Of a stretch of DNA of 64,000 nucleotides, positions 1 to 11,036 are shown in pieces (position 1 is the stretch's first letter; every line of letters starts with the position of its first letter). The translations under genes were made by a program, and so were the position numbers. This DNA comes from Paroedura picta (lineage: Eukaryota; Chordata; Lepidosauria; Squamata; Gekkonidae): NCBI RefSeq assembly GCF_049243985.1, contig NC_135369.1, positions 26,148,765 to 26,212,764 of the forward strand, in the 5' to 3' direction. Below the pieces are notes generated by a model, which was not told the DNA's origin, made no database searches, and worked only from the letters and a program-made list of their open reading frames with translations.

Positions 1-1850
1 ATTTAAAAGCTATGCTGATGATGTTGTTTGTGTATTAACTAATCCAAGCACCACCTTAGAATTGTTGTTCGAAGAGATAAACACTTTTGGGAAACACTCT
101 GGATACAAGATAAATCTCTCTAAAACCAAGGTTATGCTACTTGGCATGTCAGACTTGAATATAGAGATAATCAAAAGGGCACTAAGGTGTGAGATTAACC
201 CTAAAAAGGTCAAATATCTAGGAGTCCAAATTGGAAACTGCTCTGATACCTTGTTTGCTAACAACTACGGGGAGCTCTGGTCACAAATCCAACAGGACAT
301 TAAGAAGTGGAACAGCTTGAACCTTTCGTGGTCAGCAAGAATGGCCACAGTAAAAATGTCAATATTACCAAAATTTAACTTCCTCTTTCAAACTCTGCCA
401 ATAGATATTAACGACTGTGGTAAATAAATGGCAGTCTGAAATAAATAAGTTCATTTGGAACTATAAGAGGCCAAGAATTGCCTTTAAAATCCTACAAGAT
501 GACAAGAAGAGAGGGGGACAGGGTGTCCCAAATCTAAAATTATATCTACATGCGGCAACACTGACAGCAGTGGCAGACTGGATAATTGATCCAATGACAA
601 GAGATTTGGTGCTGGAAAAGGTAGATAGTAAGCAAAGCCTCCATGAAATGCTCTGGCCCTCTCTGAAAACAAAAGGAAAGGAAAAACCTAAGGTCAACTT
701 CTGGACAAGATCTCTTCTAAAGATTTGGAATAAATACAAAACAAGACTTTGCTCCTCATCATATTTACTGAAATCGCCAATAGAGGCGTATTTTTCCAGA
801 CAGCAGCAAAAAAGAATAACATGCCCAATGTACAAGGACTTGTTAACGAGAACAGGTGAGCTCAAGAGTCTGCAAGAATTAAACAAAGAAGGATATGAGC
901 TACGATGGATGGAGTATAACCAACTGAAAGTTAGACTAAAAACAGACTTTGAGATTCGAGTGGACAAAAACTCGCCTCTTAGTGATTTTGAAAACATGTT
1001 ATTGCTCAAAAAACCATACCTACAGGGCCAGATCTATAAACTTCTTTTGAAATATGAGACTGAGTTAGAACAAGTAAAGAATTGTATGATTAAATGGATG
1101 CAAAACCTGGGCTCCATAATTGATATGGAGGAATGGGAACGAGTTTGGATCAAAATCCCTAAACAAACCAACTGCCAAATTTTAAGGGAAAACTGGTATA
1201 AGATGTTTTATAGATGGTATATTACTCCAAAGGTCATTGCAAAAATCTCAGATAGGTTTGATAATAAATGTTGGAAATGTCATAAAGCAGTAGGTTCTTT
1301 TTATCACATGTGGTGGAATTGTGAGAAAGCAAAAAAGTATTGGGTTAAAATACATATGGTGTTACAGGAAATATTTAAAATGCGATACCCAATGAAGCCT
1401 GAATCTATGTTGCTAAGCTTCCACCCAAGTGCTTTACCAACTACCTCTAGAATCCTCTTCTTCCATGCAACTACGGCGGCACGGTTGGTGTGGGCGAAGC
1501 ACTGGAAGGTGACTGAGACTCCAACTATTTCTACATGGCTTGATAAATTAGCGGACTTAGCAAAAATGGCAAGATTCACTAACATGGTTAAGAAGAGATC
1601 TCCGGAAGAATATGATGAGCAGTGGAGTGATTATTTGGACTTTCTTAAGAAAGACAGCAGTAACTGTTAGAGTAAGACCAATATGTAATGGGAACTGACT
1701 ATATATCTCTTGAGATAATATCAGACTACATCAAGTATGATATACGTGCATTGATGACACTTATCAGCTGGTCGCTTTTTTGTTTTTTATTTTTCTGTAA
1801 ATGCTTTTTATAAGAACAAATAACAATTTAAAAAATTGATAAAAAAAAAA
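1..1850 (+). mobile_element. L1-type LINE, 3' part of ORF2 plus 3' end
   Basis: The window opens inside a reverse transcriptase. The frame from base 2 reads the catalytic YADD box (SYADDVV) at about 11-31. It runs to about 415, where the reading frame shifts once, and continues at 417-1670 with the L1 'INKFIWNYKRPR' and 'KRGGQGVPNLKLY' blocks, a late Cys/His cluster (CWKCHK...FYHMWWNC) and a stop. A short 3' UTR ends in a run of ten A at 1841-1850. With one frameshift and otherwise long open frames this is a fairly young but dead copy. The 5' end lies outside the window, so no target-site duplication can be checked. Confidence 0.93.
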
Positions 1851-2884
1851 GATAGAATGTTCATCTGTCTGGAGCAGCGGAAAAGAGCGAGATCGGCATG
1901 GTGGCACAAGAGGCAGAACTGAACTGAGAAACCTCGGGGGGAAAAACAATTTATATACAATCCTGAACAATGGATCTTCACTCCGTTGGTCAGTTTTGGT
2001 TGAATTTCCTTGAAAGGACACTTGCATAATTTTATGGTTGGGGGTCACCACAACATGAGGAACTGTATTAAAGGGTCGCTGCAGTAGGAAGATTGAGAAC
2101 CACTGGAATAGACCATGGTTTGTGAAGGTAAGACCCCTTTACCTTTGCAAGAAAGGAAGGCTGGAATAACTCCCTCTTTCTTCCTCTCCCTGAAAGCATC
2201 AGAGGGTGAGGGCTGTGCCTGTGTCCTACTCTGACCCTCTCCTGAGGACTTCTCCCAATAGCAAATGGTTGCCATGAGTCCTGGTGGTGTGGGCCTTCAA
2301 GAATGCAGGTGTCTCACCCACCTATGGCTCCACCCCCTCCATTAGACCGCTACTTGACTGCCCCCTGGACAATTTAAAGCAGGGCTGGCAGACCACTCGC
2401 AGGCAATGTGTGGCTTGGGTCCACTGAGGCCTGAGTGGGGAAGCTATCAAAACTCCTGCAGCCCAAAGGCTTTGAAATGTGAAATCTCTGTTTGAAGCTC
2501 CAGCGCAAAATACATACAGTGAGCATCCATAACCATGACAGGTGGAGAGAACACCAATTTTAGCTTTTCTGTGCTAACAGTACCTGTGTACAGCGAGAGA
2601 AAATCCTGGTCTCAAGTCTTAAACATACTACTAAGTATCGACACCTGTACTTTGGCAATTCCATGCTGAGGTCTCCCTATAAGTGTTTTTTGGGAAATTA
2701 GGGGGGTTCTCAGGATAGATAGCAGCAAGAGTGGCACAAGGCATTTTACTGCTGGCTCTGAACGCTGCCATTTTTTGATGTTCGATTTCCATTTGCATAA
2801 AAACTGATTTCTTTGGCCTACACAGGGGAGCACTGTTTGGAGGTGAGGGTATATTTTATAGTGGAGGATGGCCAGGGTGAGGTG
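1851..2884. other. Gene-free stretch
   Basis: Unique-looking sequence follows the L1 poly(A). No exon with recognisable protein similarity was seen on either strand. Confidence 0.4.
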
Positions 2885-3000
2885 GGGGTGCAGCCCAGGG
2901 GCAGAGCATCTGCTTTGCATGCAGGTTCAGTCCCTGTGGCCTCCAGCGGAAAAGGACCAGGCATTCGGATAAGACTGTGCTGAGGCTGACAGACCAAAGA
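2885..3000 (+). repeat. tRNA-derived SINE (Ala/Cys-like head), degraded
   Basis: It reads 'GGGGCAGAGCATCTGC' then 'GCATGCAGGTTCAGTCCC', a degraded A box and B box of a tRNA-like promoter, followed by the 'AAAAGGACCAGGCA' body. The same family recurs at 19803, 43875, 49688 and 59395 (+) and at 32762, 42120 and 44180 (-). Confidence 0.65.
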
Positions 3001-4690
3001 CCTGATGCATCATGACACAGAACGAGCCCTGTTTGTTATTAATAGGGCTGTTAAAGTGGATATGGAGACGGAATTCACACATCGCTTTATTTTGGGACTC
3101 AGGTGAAAGTCTTTCTCACGGCGGGTGTTAAAAACCAGAGCAGCACCGTTTACTATTCTGTCTGGCTGCTGTCCTCATTTCCCATGCAGTTAAATCTTTG
3201 CATAGAACTGTCGCAGACCTGCTTGCACAGCTTTGATTCTGTGGTCCTTTGCCTCCACGGTGACCATTCCCTTTCCTCTGCATCCCAGCAATGCATCCCA
3301 GCAACGTCAGTCTTCTATGGGTCATTACGGATTTTAGTAATTTTATTCAATCTGATTCAGGCCTTTTAATTGGATGCTGGGTTCAGATGACAGCCATATT
3401 GGTCTGCAGCTTAATTGACTTATTTCTATTTATTTATAATGATACTTCTTTTCTGTCCCATCTCCTGTGACTCAGGGCAGCTTGACTGGAGTCCAGTAGA
3501 TCCTTGGAGACCAACAAGAGTTTCAGGATACCAGCTTTTGAGTTGTGACTCTGCAAAACATATAACTTGGGGACTCTTATTGGTCTTCTCAGATGCCACC
3601 GGACCCAAATCTAAACTGATGATCTTTGTTATACATTGGGTTTTAATTATGATTGGCAACTGCCTCATTTGCAGGTTGAAAAAAGGTGGGGAATGAATAT
3701 AGGAGAAAATCTGCCAACCGAGAGTCGTCCTTCCTTCTCTATGAAACCTGCCAAAATAATAATATTTTTACTTTATTTACATCCTGCCTCCCCCCAAAGC
3801 AGCCTACAATAGTTTCTCCTGCCCTCCATTTTATCGTTCTATCATTCCCCAGACAAAAAATAAATTTCGTTGTCTGTTTATTCATTCGTTTGATTTATAT
3901 ACTGCCCCTCGTGATGTCTCTCAGTTATTGTATGTATGCTTGATCTTACAGGCTATAAAAGAGCTACCTCTGGAATTTTCCAGCGTGACAAAAGCTCTCT
4001 CTATATTGCCTTTACCTTACGGAGTCGTTGGATCATGTTCAGTCAGGTCTCCTCCTCTCTTCATAATCTCATTTTCTAGTGGGAATTTGGGGAGGTTGCT
4101 GATAGGGAGATGGTCACCCTCGTGGTCAGCAAACACAGCCCAATTTGCTGCTTTCCAGATCATTCCAGAAGTCCATTCCAGAAGCACTTCTATATTTCTC
4201 CGCTCGCCCTCAGCAGAGTTCCAGTTCTGACCTCACAATGGAGGGTGGGATGGGGGTAGCAACAAGATAAATAGAACCCTTGCACTGATACAGGGGGAGG
4301 TTGCTTTGCATTTTGGGGGGGGGGTACCTACAAACGACTCTCTGAGCCAATCTTAAATCCAGGTAGCCAGTCCCCTGTCTTTGCCCCAAATTTGATTGCT
4401 TTAGGGGGAGCAGATGGTACGTGGGTCCTGACTGCCCTTCATTGACCCCAGAAGTGCCTTCTGAAGGGAAAAGTGTGCACGTAGGGAGGTACACACACAC
4501 ACACACCCCTTCCAAGAGCCTTGGCACTGCAGTACAGGGTGTTGCTTGGTGTTTTCCTGCTCCTGAAGAAGGATTTGCTGCCTGCTTAAAGCAGGCAGGT
4601 GTTCCTAGCTGGCTGGTTTTGAATAAGGCCTGTGGCTGGAGCTTAGAGGACTTCTATGTCAGCTGCACTTTGCTGGGATGAGGGGGTATT
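3001..4690. other. Gene-free stretch upstream of the SPATA31-like frame
   Basis: It contains a short LINE-tail-like piece near 3770-3955 and an (AC)n run at 4491-4507. Small 5' exons of the gene at 4702 could lie here, but none could be identified. Confidence 0.35.
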
Positions 4691-4701
4691 TGTGATGGAT
4701 C

Positions 4702-6186
4702 ATGGAGCCTGGTATGTCTGCACAGGGCTCTCGTGCACCAGGTCCAGCCACAGGATTGCCCAGCTACCTCACTGCTTCTCAAAGTCAGGGCAACGGAGTG
4801 GTTGTGGAGTGGCCTCTGCTGAGCCCTCCGTCCCTGTGCTGGCGAGTAAGAGAGCGGCTGGATGCTCACGTCCTGCAGAAGAGACGGCAGCTGTTGCAGG
4901 GCTTGCCGCCTCTCATCCAAAGCTCGCTGGAGAGGTCTGTGCCATCCCTCCTGGGATTCCTGGAGGGCCCTTTGTTGCAGGACACCACTGACCCCCCGAG
5001 GTCCCTCCTCGAGGCAGAAGCATGGCAGTGCCTTGACCAACGCCTAAAGCAGGAAATGATCCATCACAAGGGGGTGCTTCCAAGGAGGACTGAAAAGACC
5101 ATCCAAATGCCCCTGGCTCCTGGCCCAGCTGTGCAGCAATCTGGCCCTGGTCCTGATGCTTTGGGATCTCTGGCTGGCCAACACAAAGGGTTTTCTCCTA
5201 ATATGGACCCTTCCCTGAAGCAAGGAAGAGCAGCCTTAGGGATGCTGACCTGCCCTCGGAAATCTGTCCCACTTGATGGTAGCAGAAACTGGCACAGCAC
5301 AAGTCTCCCAGTGAAATGGTCAGAGGCATCTTTGCACTCAAATCCTTCTCGCTGGCTTAGCCTGGGGGAGCAGCAGGACTTGGCTTCAATGCCCAACAAG
5401 GGGAGGCCAGGTGGACAGTGTCCCACAAACAGCCTGGCTTCTTCGCAGCGGCCTCGGCTAGGTTCATCGACTTGTCACTGTGAGTTTCCGACCATGGCCG
5501 GAGCAGCACGATGTGCACTGGGCCTCCGGGGCGACGAGAAGGAGCAGCCCAAGAAGTGTAGAGTGCTCTTCCTCCAGGAAGTGCCTTCTGCAAACAGGCT
5601 TCCCCCTCGACACGATGCCCATTGGGCGATTAAACGGGATCAGATCAGCCAGGATGCTTTCCTGGGGTCAAAGCTTTCCCCTCAAGGCATCTCTAAGCCC
5701 ATGGACTCTCTAGAACTGGAGCCAAGCCAAGGCAATGGCCTCAGGCTGACCTCGCCCCAACCAGGAAACAGAGGCACAGGAGCATGTATAGTTTCCAAGC
5801 AAGTCATTTTGGAGAGGCCTCCCCCGGCGACGTTGCTCTCCGGGAAGTTAGTTTCAGAGCAGGATAAGACTCTGGCTCTTCAGCCAGCTAAGCAGCTGCA
5901 AGAAAGAACTCCTCTGCCATGTCAAGTCGCAGTAAGGCCCAGAGCAAGAATCGGTTCAAAGGGGTTGGGGAGCCAAACTCAGCCCTTTCGGACAAATATG
6001 GCATCCGAGAGCTGCCCAGAAGCCAGAGTGGGAAGCCAAGGGGCAAAAGCATTTCTCACGGGGGATAAAAAACGGTACTTTGAGTTTCACTTGCGTGAAA
6101 TGCTGCTGCATCGGCGGTGGGGCATCCCCAGGATGGTGCTACAGTCTATGGCGAAGGCTGCACGGCTGACGGATGGAATAAAGTAA
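4702..6186 (+). CDS. SPATA31-family-like protein (C2orf16/SPATA31H1-like)
   Basis: A single open frame of 494 codons ends in TAA. The first in-frame ATG (4702, G at +4) follows an in-frame TGA at 4693; upstream exons joined by splicing cannot be excluded. Two short motifs bracket a low-complexity Pro/Ser/Gln-rich middle: residues about 51-80 (ERLDAHVLQKRRQLLQGLPP then LIQSSLERSVP), and residues about 456-490 (KKRYFEFHLREMLLHRRWGI then PRMVLQS). Both have the 'H-x-L-x-K/R-R-x-x-x-GLP/GIP-x-x-Q-S' shape that I recall from SPATA31 proteins of the male germ line. No signal peptide or membrane segment is evident. The human SPATA31H1 gene lies beside GCKR, which supports the call, though the human protein is far longer and repeat-rich. 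An AATAAA overlaps the last codons. Alternative: a lineage-specific paralogue. Confidence 0.6.
   Translation: MEPGMSAQGSRAPGPATGLPSYLTASQSQGNGVVVEWPLLSPPSLCWRVRERLDAHVLQKRRQLLQGLPPLIQSSLERSVPSLLGFLEGPLLQDTTDPPRSLLEAEAWQCLDQRLKQEMIHHKGVLPRRTEKTIQMPLAPGPAVQQSGPGPDALGSLAGQHKGFSPNMDPSLKQGRAALGMLTCPRKSVPLDGSRNWHSTSLPVKWSEASLHSNPSRWLSLGEQQDLASMPNKGRPGGQCPTNSLASSQRPRLGSSTCHCEFPTMAGAARCALGLRGDEKEQPKKCRVLFLQEVPSANRLPPRHDAHWAIKRDQISQDAFLGSKLSPQGISKPMDSLELEPSQGNGLRLTSPQPGNRGTGACIVSKQVILERPPPATLLSGKLVSEQDKTLALQPAKQLQERTPLPCQVAVRPRARIGSKGLGSQTQPFRTNMASESCPEARVGSQGAKAFLTGDKKRYFEFHLREMLLHRRWGIPRMVLQSMAKAARLTDGIK
6176..6183 (+). terminator. Candidate poly(A) signal overlapping the stop region
   Basis: AATAAA sits in the final codons (GGAATAAAGTAA) of the SPATA31-like frame, so cleavage would fall shortly after the stop. 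This is sequence-only evidence. Confidence 0.3.
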
Positions 6187-6646
6187 TCGCTTTCCTCTGA
6201 GGGTGTACGCCAGAGAATCCCCACTCTTATTGAGCCCTGGATCAATTTGGAGTGTTCAGAAGAGGTATGGCCACCACAACAACACTGGCTGCCATGAGGG
6301 GGACACTGGTTCCAAAATGGCTGCCAGCCCCATCGCCAGCTGTGGGGAGGGAGGCTGCTGTTTGTCCAAAAGGGTGTTCCTGGCAGACACTAAGTAAGGC
6401 AATGCCTTCTGGGCCCTTATGAAGCCCCTTTTGGCCCAGTGGAGCGGAAGAAAGCCACCGCTGGGTCTTTAGTGCGCCCAAGGGGGCACCACACTGGGGT
6501 GTAATGAGCCAAGTTGGGGTGAGGGATGGTGGCAGCCAGCTGCAGAAAGCCTCTCCCAGGGCCAAGCCCCCTGCTTGCAGTAGGGCTGCTAGCCTCCAAG
6601 TGGGAGGAATAAAAAATACAAAATTGGGTACGCAGCGTGCTGCAGT

Positions 6647-6650
6647 TATT

Positions 6651-6741
<91 letters not shown>
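6647..6741. repeat. (TTTA)n microsatellite, LINE tail
   Basis: About 24 TTTA units directly abut a minus-strand LINE 3' end, so this is the expanded (AAAT)n tail of that element. Confidence 0.95.
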
Positions 6742-6742
<1 letters not shown>

Positions 6743-7226
6743 TATACCGCCCTCCCCAGAGGCTCAGGGCAGTTTACATAAGAACAAACAACAATCATAA
6801 AACAGTCTATAAAGATGTGAATAACTTTACAGTAATAACTAATGGTTGTAACCGTATAACAATGTAACAGTATAAACAATATAGACAATACAACAGTGCA
6901 ACAATGCAAACAGGTCCAGAGCATATTGGTGGAATTCTGGGGGGGGGCAGGGGGGGGAAGCAGGGGCCCTCCAGTCGCTGTTGATTGTGTCTGGTCTCAA
7001 CCAAATGCCTGGCGGAAGAGCTCCTTTTTGCAGGCCCTGCGGAACTGTTTTAGTTCTCCTCCGGGAGCTCGTTCCACCAGGTGGGGGCCAGAACAGAGAA
7101 TGCTCTGGCCCTGGTCGAGACCAGGCGGACTTCTTTTGGGCCAGGGATCCTTAGCTAGTTGGTGGCGGTGGAGCGCAGGGCTCTTTTGGGGGCATAGGCG
7201 GGGAGGCGATCCCTCAGGTACACTGG
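6742..7226 (-). mobile_element. LINE 3' end (L2-like) with (AAAT)n tail
   Basis: Read on the minus strand, the conserved end is 'GAGCCTCTGGGGAGGGCGGT' then 'ATATT', followed by AAAT repeats. The body shares 'CCTGCGGAACTGTTTTAGTT' and the 'CGGAAGAGCTC' block with the copies at 27530-27830 (-) and 45290-45630 (+). The L2 assignment is from memory of reptile L2 tails. Confidence 0.7.
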
Positions 7227-7304
7227 GCTTATACTTATGCAAATGAAAAATCACTGTGTAATGACAACACAGAATTTGCACAATGTGGAAGAAGTTTATA
7301 CTCT

Positions 7305-7475
7305 AAGTGGGGCTTGGAGTTCTCCTAGAGTGACAATTGGTCTCCAGATCACAGAGATCAGCTCCCTAGGAGAAACGGTGTCATTGGAGGGTGGCCTCTA
7401 TGGCATTATGCCTCAGTGAGGTCCCTCCTTTCTCAGGCTTCAGTCCCCCTCCCCCCCAAAAATCTCCAGGAATTT
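7305..7475 (-). mobile_element. MITE of the AGGGTTGCCA family, partial
   Basis: It carries the 'GATCTCTGTGATCTGGAGAC', 'GGCCACCCTCCAATGACACC' and 'CTGGAGATTTTTGGGGGG' blocks shared with eight other copies. The terminal inverted repeats, AGGGTTGCCA...TGGCAACCCT in better copies, are worn here. Confidence 0.6.
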
Positions 7476-7607
7476 CCCAACACCACTAGCTTGCAGACAC
7501 CCCTGCCTTGTAGCCTGGCTACTTGGCAATGTGGTAGTGATGGTGGTGGAGAAAGATAACACACAGTTGCACACTTATTTGTGTCTGCTTCTGCAAGGAG
7601 ACTCCTG

Positions 7608-8230
7608 AGTCGAGTCTGCACAGGCCGAATAAACCCCTCCCCTCTGCAGAATGAATTTGATTTCCATTTTTTATTTTGGTCACTTTAAATTTTCCCTCTG
7701 CAACATGAATGATTGATCCACAGTGACCCTACCTTTTCCCCGTGATATCCAGGCGCATATATAAGTAATGATAATTGAAAAAACGCCTTTGAAAGCCACC
7801 AGTATAAGTGTAGATCTCTGCTTTTTGCAATTTGACTTCCTGCTCCATGCCTACCACACTGATGTATCAAAGCAGTATTCCCTGATTGGCCAAGGCGTCA
7901 GTTCAAAGACTTCTTGGTTCCAGTTACAAGATTTCCCTCCCAAAGTGATTGCGCTCCAGAAGCCCACATTTCTCTCAGCAGAGATTTACCTCGTTCTCTG
8001 TAAGGCTGCTACTGCTGGCTCACCTCCCCTCTCCCCCCCTTCAGGAGAAGAAAGAAGAGAAAAAATAAAGCACTAATGCTGCCTGGACTTCACCCGACCT
8101 CACCCCCTTCCTTTGTTCAGGAAAATCACTTCCCCCCCTCTGAGCTTCCCCAATCAAGTGCAACAAGTGCAGAATGCTTTCTTTCAGTTTGGAGGTTCAA
8201 ATCGACCTGAGTTCAAGACCTGTGTTCAAA
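7608..8230. repeat. Unclassified ~620 bp interspersed repeat, copy 1
   Basis: It is homologous in opposite orientation to 24735-25460. Shared blocks include 'CACTTTAAATTTTCCCTC', 'GTCAGTTCAAAGACTTC', 'CTTCCCCAATCAAGTGCA' and 'GCAGAATGCTTTCT'. It has no coding capacity and no family assignment. A MITE-like or DNA-transposon derivative is possible. Confidence 0.7.
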
Positions 8231-8391
8231 TTGACCTGAGCCTTTGAGGAGGGTGGTATATAAATGTGAAAAATAAAATAAAATAAAAAATTTAGCAGGC
8301 TCGACAACGGAAAAAAGAAAATAAGTGCAGAACCAGTGCTGGTCTAAATTCTTGAAGTTCTTGCTACCCAAAAGTAAAGCAACCCCCCCCC

Positions 8392-8402
<11 letters not shown>

Positions 8403-8434
<32 letters not shown>
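8403..8434. repeat. (AC)n microsatellite
   Basis: Sixteen AC units. Confidence 0.95.
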
Positions 8435-8436
<2 letters not shown>

Positions 8437-9682
8437 ATGGTTCCTTGTCTGCGGCTAGTGTGAATTCCCTTTTGTGGCTAGATTGGAGCCAATGGCTATA
8501 ATCTTATGCCTTTGCTCCACCTGTCCTTCTCTCCAGACGCAGTACAGGCTGTAGCTCACCATGGAGCCTGTTTTTTTTTGCATGCTGGGCACTTCCACTT
8601 GCACCAGAACAATGTTCTTCAAGGCGATGCAAAAAGTGCATGAAGAGCATACTCCACAGTGCCTGGAGCCAAGTGGATCCAAGACCAGCCCACCCCAAGC
8701 TTATTCTCGGCCCTGAATGGTCCTCATTGACATGCAGCAGAAGGGATCTATGCTCTTCCACCTGCTTTTTGTTTCTTTGTGTTACTGAACCCATTGTACT
8801 CAGATACCCATGCTGGCTACTTGCCCTGGGCTTGATGCTTTGGGGACATTGTTTTATTCCTGCTGCTCCATAGCATGAAAGTGTGTTTCTGCACTTCCCA
8901 GGGTTTCCCTGATTTTTCCCAAAGCTGCTTTTCATTGAAGTTCTGGTAAAGATCTCAGCAAAGCTGGGGTGGCTGCTAGGTTGGTGGGAAGATTTGGGTT
9001 GTTCCAGTCCTGCCATACAATAGCCTTTTCCCGGTAGCAACCATTTTCTTCCCCAACCAAAGTATGTGGAGGGGCTTTTTTCCAATTGGTAATTTAATAT
9101 TATATTGATATAATATTATAGCAGTATATATAACGGGTTCCCAGCTATATTTTTAAATGTAGCCCTTTTCATTGAAGAGAAACAAGAAGAAAGGTATACC
9201 CACACCATGAAAATGGCTAGAGACTTCTAATTCAACTTGAAAGTTGGGAATTCAGAGAACCTGGACCACTGATTGTTATGCTATATCAATGTAATGATAT
9301 TAAATGACCAATTTAAAAACAGAGAAACTGCTGGAGGCGTGAGGAGGTAGGGGTCATGGCTTCTGCTGCTGTGTAACTGGGGCAAGGAAACTCATGAACA
9401 ACTTTCCATGTGGATGCCTGTTGCCACTGTGCTGTTTTGCTACCTGCAGAAACTGTGGGGAAACCACACGTGCAAAACACCAATGAGACTGATTCACGTG
9501 GCAGCCTAACTTCAGCCCCTCTCAGGGCCCTGGGAGCAAACAACCCCCCACCCCCCTCCGTACAGAGTCTTTCATGTTCTCATTCAATGCTCTGCCTCCA
9601 CAGGGATTCCCTTACCTGATCCAATGCTGGGCTATCTGGGGAATGTAGGCCCCAGGAGAAAACGTATAAGGCCCCAGACCTT
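8435..9682. other. Gene-free stretch
   Basis: AT-rich DNA at 9085-9300 and otherwise unique sequence. A 193-codon minus frame at 8504-9085 shows no recognised domain. Confidence 0.35.
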
Positions 9683-9733
9683 TGAGTGAGTGAGTGAGTG
9701 AGTGAGTGAGTGAGTGAGTGAGTGAGTGAGTGA
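9683..9733. repeat. (GAGT)n microsatellite
   Basis: About 13 tandem GAGT units. It creates the repetitive 'SLTHSLTH' in a minus-strand frame that is not a gene. Confidence 0.95.
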
Positions 9734-9857
9734 GAGGGACTCCTCCAAGGCCTGCAGGCTCCTAACCAGTAGGGTAGGGAAGGCAGCATCAGATCAAAGG
9801 CACAGGAACAGCAGCTCAAGTCAGCCTTGCTGCTAAGACCACAGGAAGCCTGAGTGC

Positions 9858-10048
9858 TAGGCTTGCCAACTCCAGGCTGGGAAATCCCTGGAGATTTGGA
9901 GTGGAGTCTGAGGAGGGGGCTCAGCAGGGAAATGATGCCATAAGGACCGCCTTCTAAAGCTGCCATTTTTTTCCAGGGCAACTGATTCCGGAGACCAGTT
10001 GTCATTCCGGGAGAACTCCAAGCCACCCCTGGAGGCTGGCAACCAGGC
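9858..10048 (+). mobile_element. MITE of the AGGGTTGCCA family, near full length
   Basis: It starts 'AGGCTTGCCAACTCCAGGCT' and ends 'CCCTGGAGGCTGGCAACC', an inverted pair, with the family's 'CCTGGAGATTTGGAGTGGAG' and 'GATGCCATAAGGACC' interior. Confidence 0.75.
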
Positions 10049-10175
10049 GAAATCAGAGGTGCCTCCGTGGGACAGAAGTTTTTGGCAAACCCATGGCAAG
10101 CACCAGAAGGGGGACTGCAAGGCAGGAAGGAGTTGGTATGAATGAAAAAAAGAATAATTCTCTTGCTCACCCAAT

Positions 10176-10340
10176 CTAGTGTCTTTTTTATCCCACCTTC
10201 CTCCGAGGAGCTCAAGGCAGTGTTCATGGCTCTCCTGTCCCCCATTTCACAACAGCATGAGGTAAGTTAGAGAGAGCAGCTGGCCCAAGTTTACCAAGGG
10301 AGCTTCGTACCAGAGATTTCAACCCAGATCCCATTTTGAT
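10176..10340 (-). repeat. tRNA-derived SINE, third family
   Basis: On the minus strand it has a degraded tRNA-like head, then 'CTGTTGTGAAATGGGGGACA' and 'GAGCTCCTCGGAGGAAGGTG' then 'GGATAAAAAA'. The same family appears at 23222, 28375 and 55325 (-) and at 37610 and 40430 (+). Confidence 0.6.
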
Positions 10341-10773
10341 TTGCCACCCACTAGAGCATACTGGCGAAGGAAGGCGTACAGCAAACTGGACGTGGGAAGG
10401 AACACAGCCTGAAGTTGCATGACTCGGACACTGGGAATGAAGCAGATGTGTGTGGGGGGAAATAAACTGCCTCTGCCTGAGATCTGCTGCCAGTCAGAGA
10501 AGACAACACTGAGCTGGGATGGATTGAGGGTCCGATTCGCAGGAAGCAGTTCCCTGGATGTTTCAAAGGACCGTGGCTCAGCAATAAAGCAAATTCCTGG
10601 CAAGCAGAAGGCCTCAGTCTCAATCTGTGGCATCTCCAGGCAAGGGATTTCAGAGAGCAGATGCTGGGGAAATTCTTTTGCTCTGCATGACGTTGCTGCA
10701 AGAAACAACAAGCAAGCAAGGAAACAACAGAGAACTGCAGAAAAACAATACTAAGGAAGACAATTGTCAAAAT

Positions 10774-11036
10774 GCCAGTTTGGTGTAGTGGTTAGGAGTG
10801 CAGACTTCTAATCTGGCGAGCAGGGTTCGATTCTGCATTCCCCCACATGCAGCCAGCTGGGTGACCTTGGGCTCGCCAGGGCTCTGATAAAGCAGTGATA
10901 TCAGGGCTCTCTCAGCCTCACCCACCTCACAGGATGTCCTTTGTGGGGAGAGGAAAGGGAAGGTGAATGTAAGCCTCTTTGAGAATCCTTCGGGTAGAGA
11001 AAAGTGGAATATAAAAACCAACTCTTCTTCTTCTTC
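10774..11036 (+). repeat. Sauria-type SINE, full length
   Basis: The head 'TTTGGTGTAGTGGTTAGGAG' with B box 'GGGTTCGATTC' is followed by 'GTGACCTTGGGCTCGCC', the 'TTTGTGGGGAGAGGAAAGGG' block and the end 'AATATAAAAACCAACTCTTC' with a CTT tail. The head is tRNA-derived and the tail is LINE-derived in this family (recalled). Confidence 0.88.

Noticed and set aside
4654-5426. Minus-strand frames opposite the SPATA31-like gene
   Set aside because: Shadows of the plus-strand frame; the SPATA31-like motifs exist only on the plus strand.
8504-9085. 193-codon minus frame
   Set aside because: No recognisable motif, no splice context and no clear relation to a known family; kept only as unexplained.
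9580-10245. 221-codon minus frame with LTHS repeats
   Set aside because: Generated by the (GAGT)n microsatellite and a MITE.
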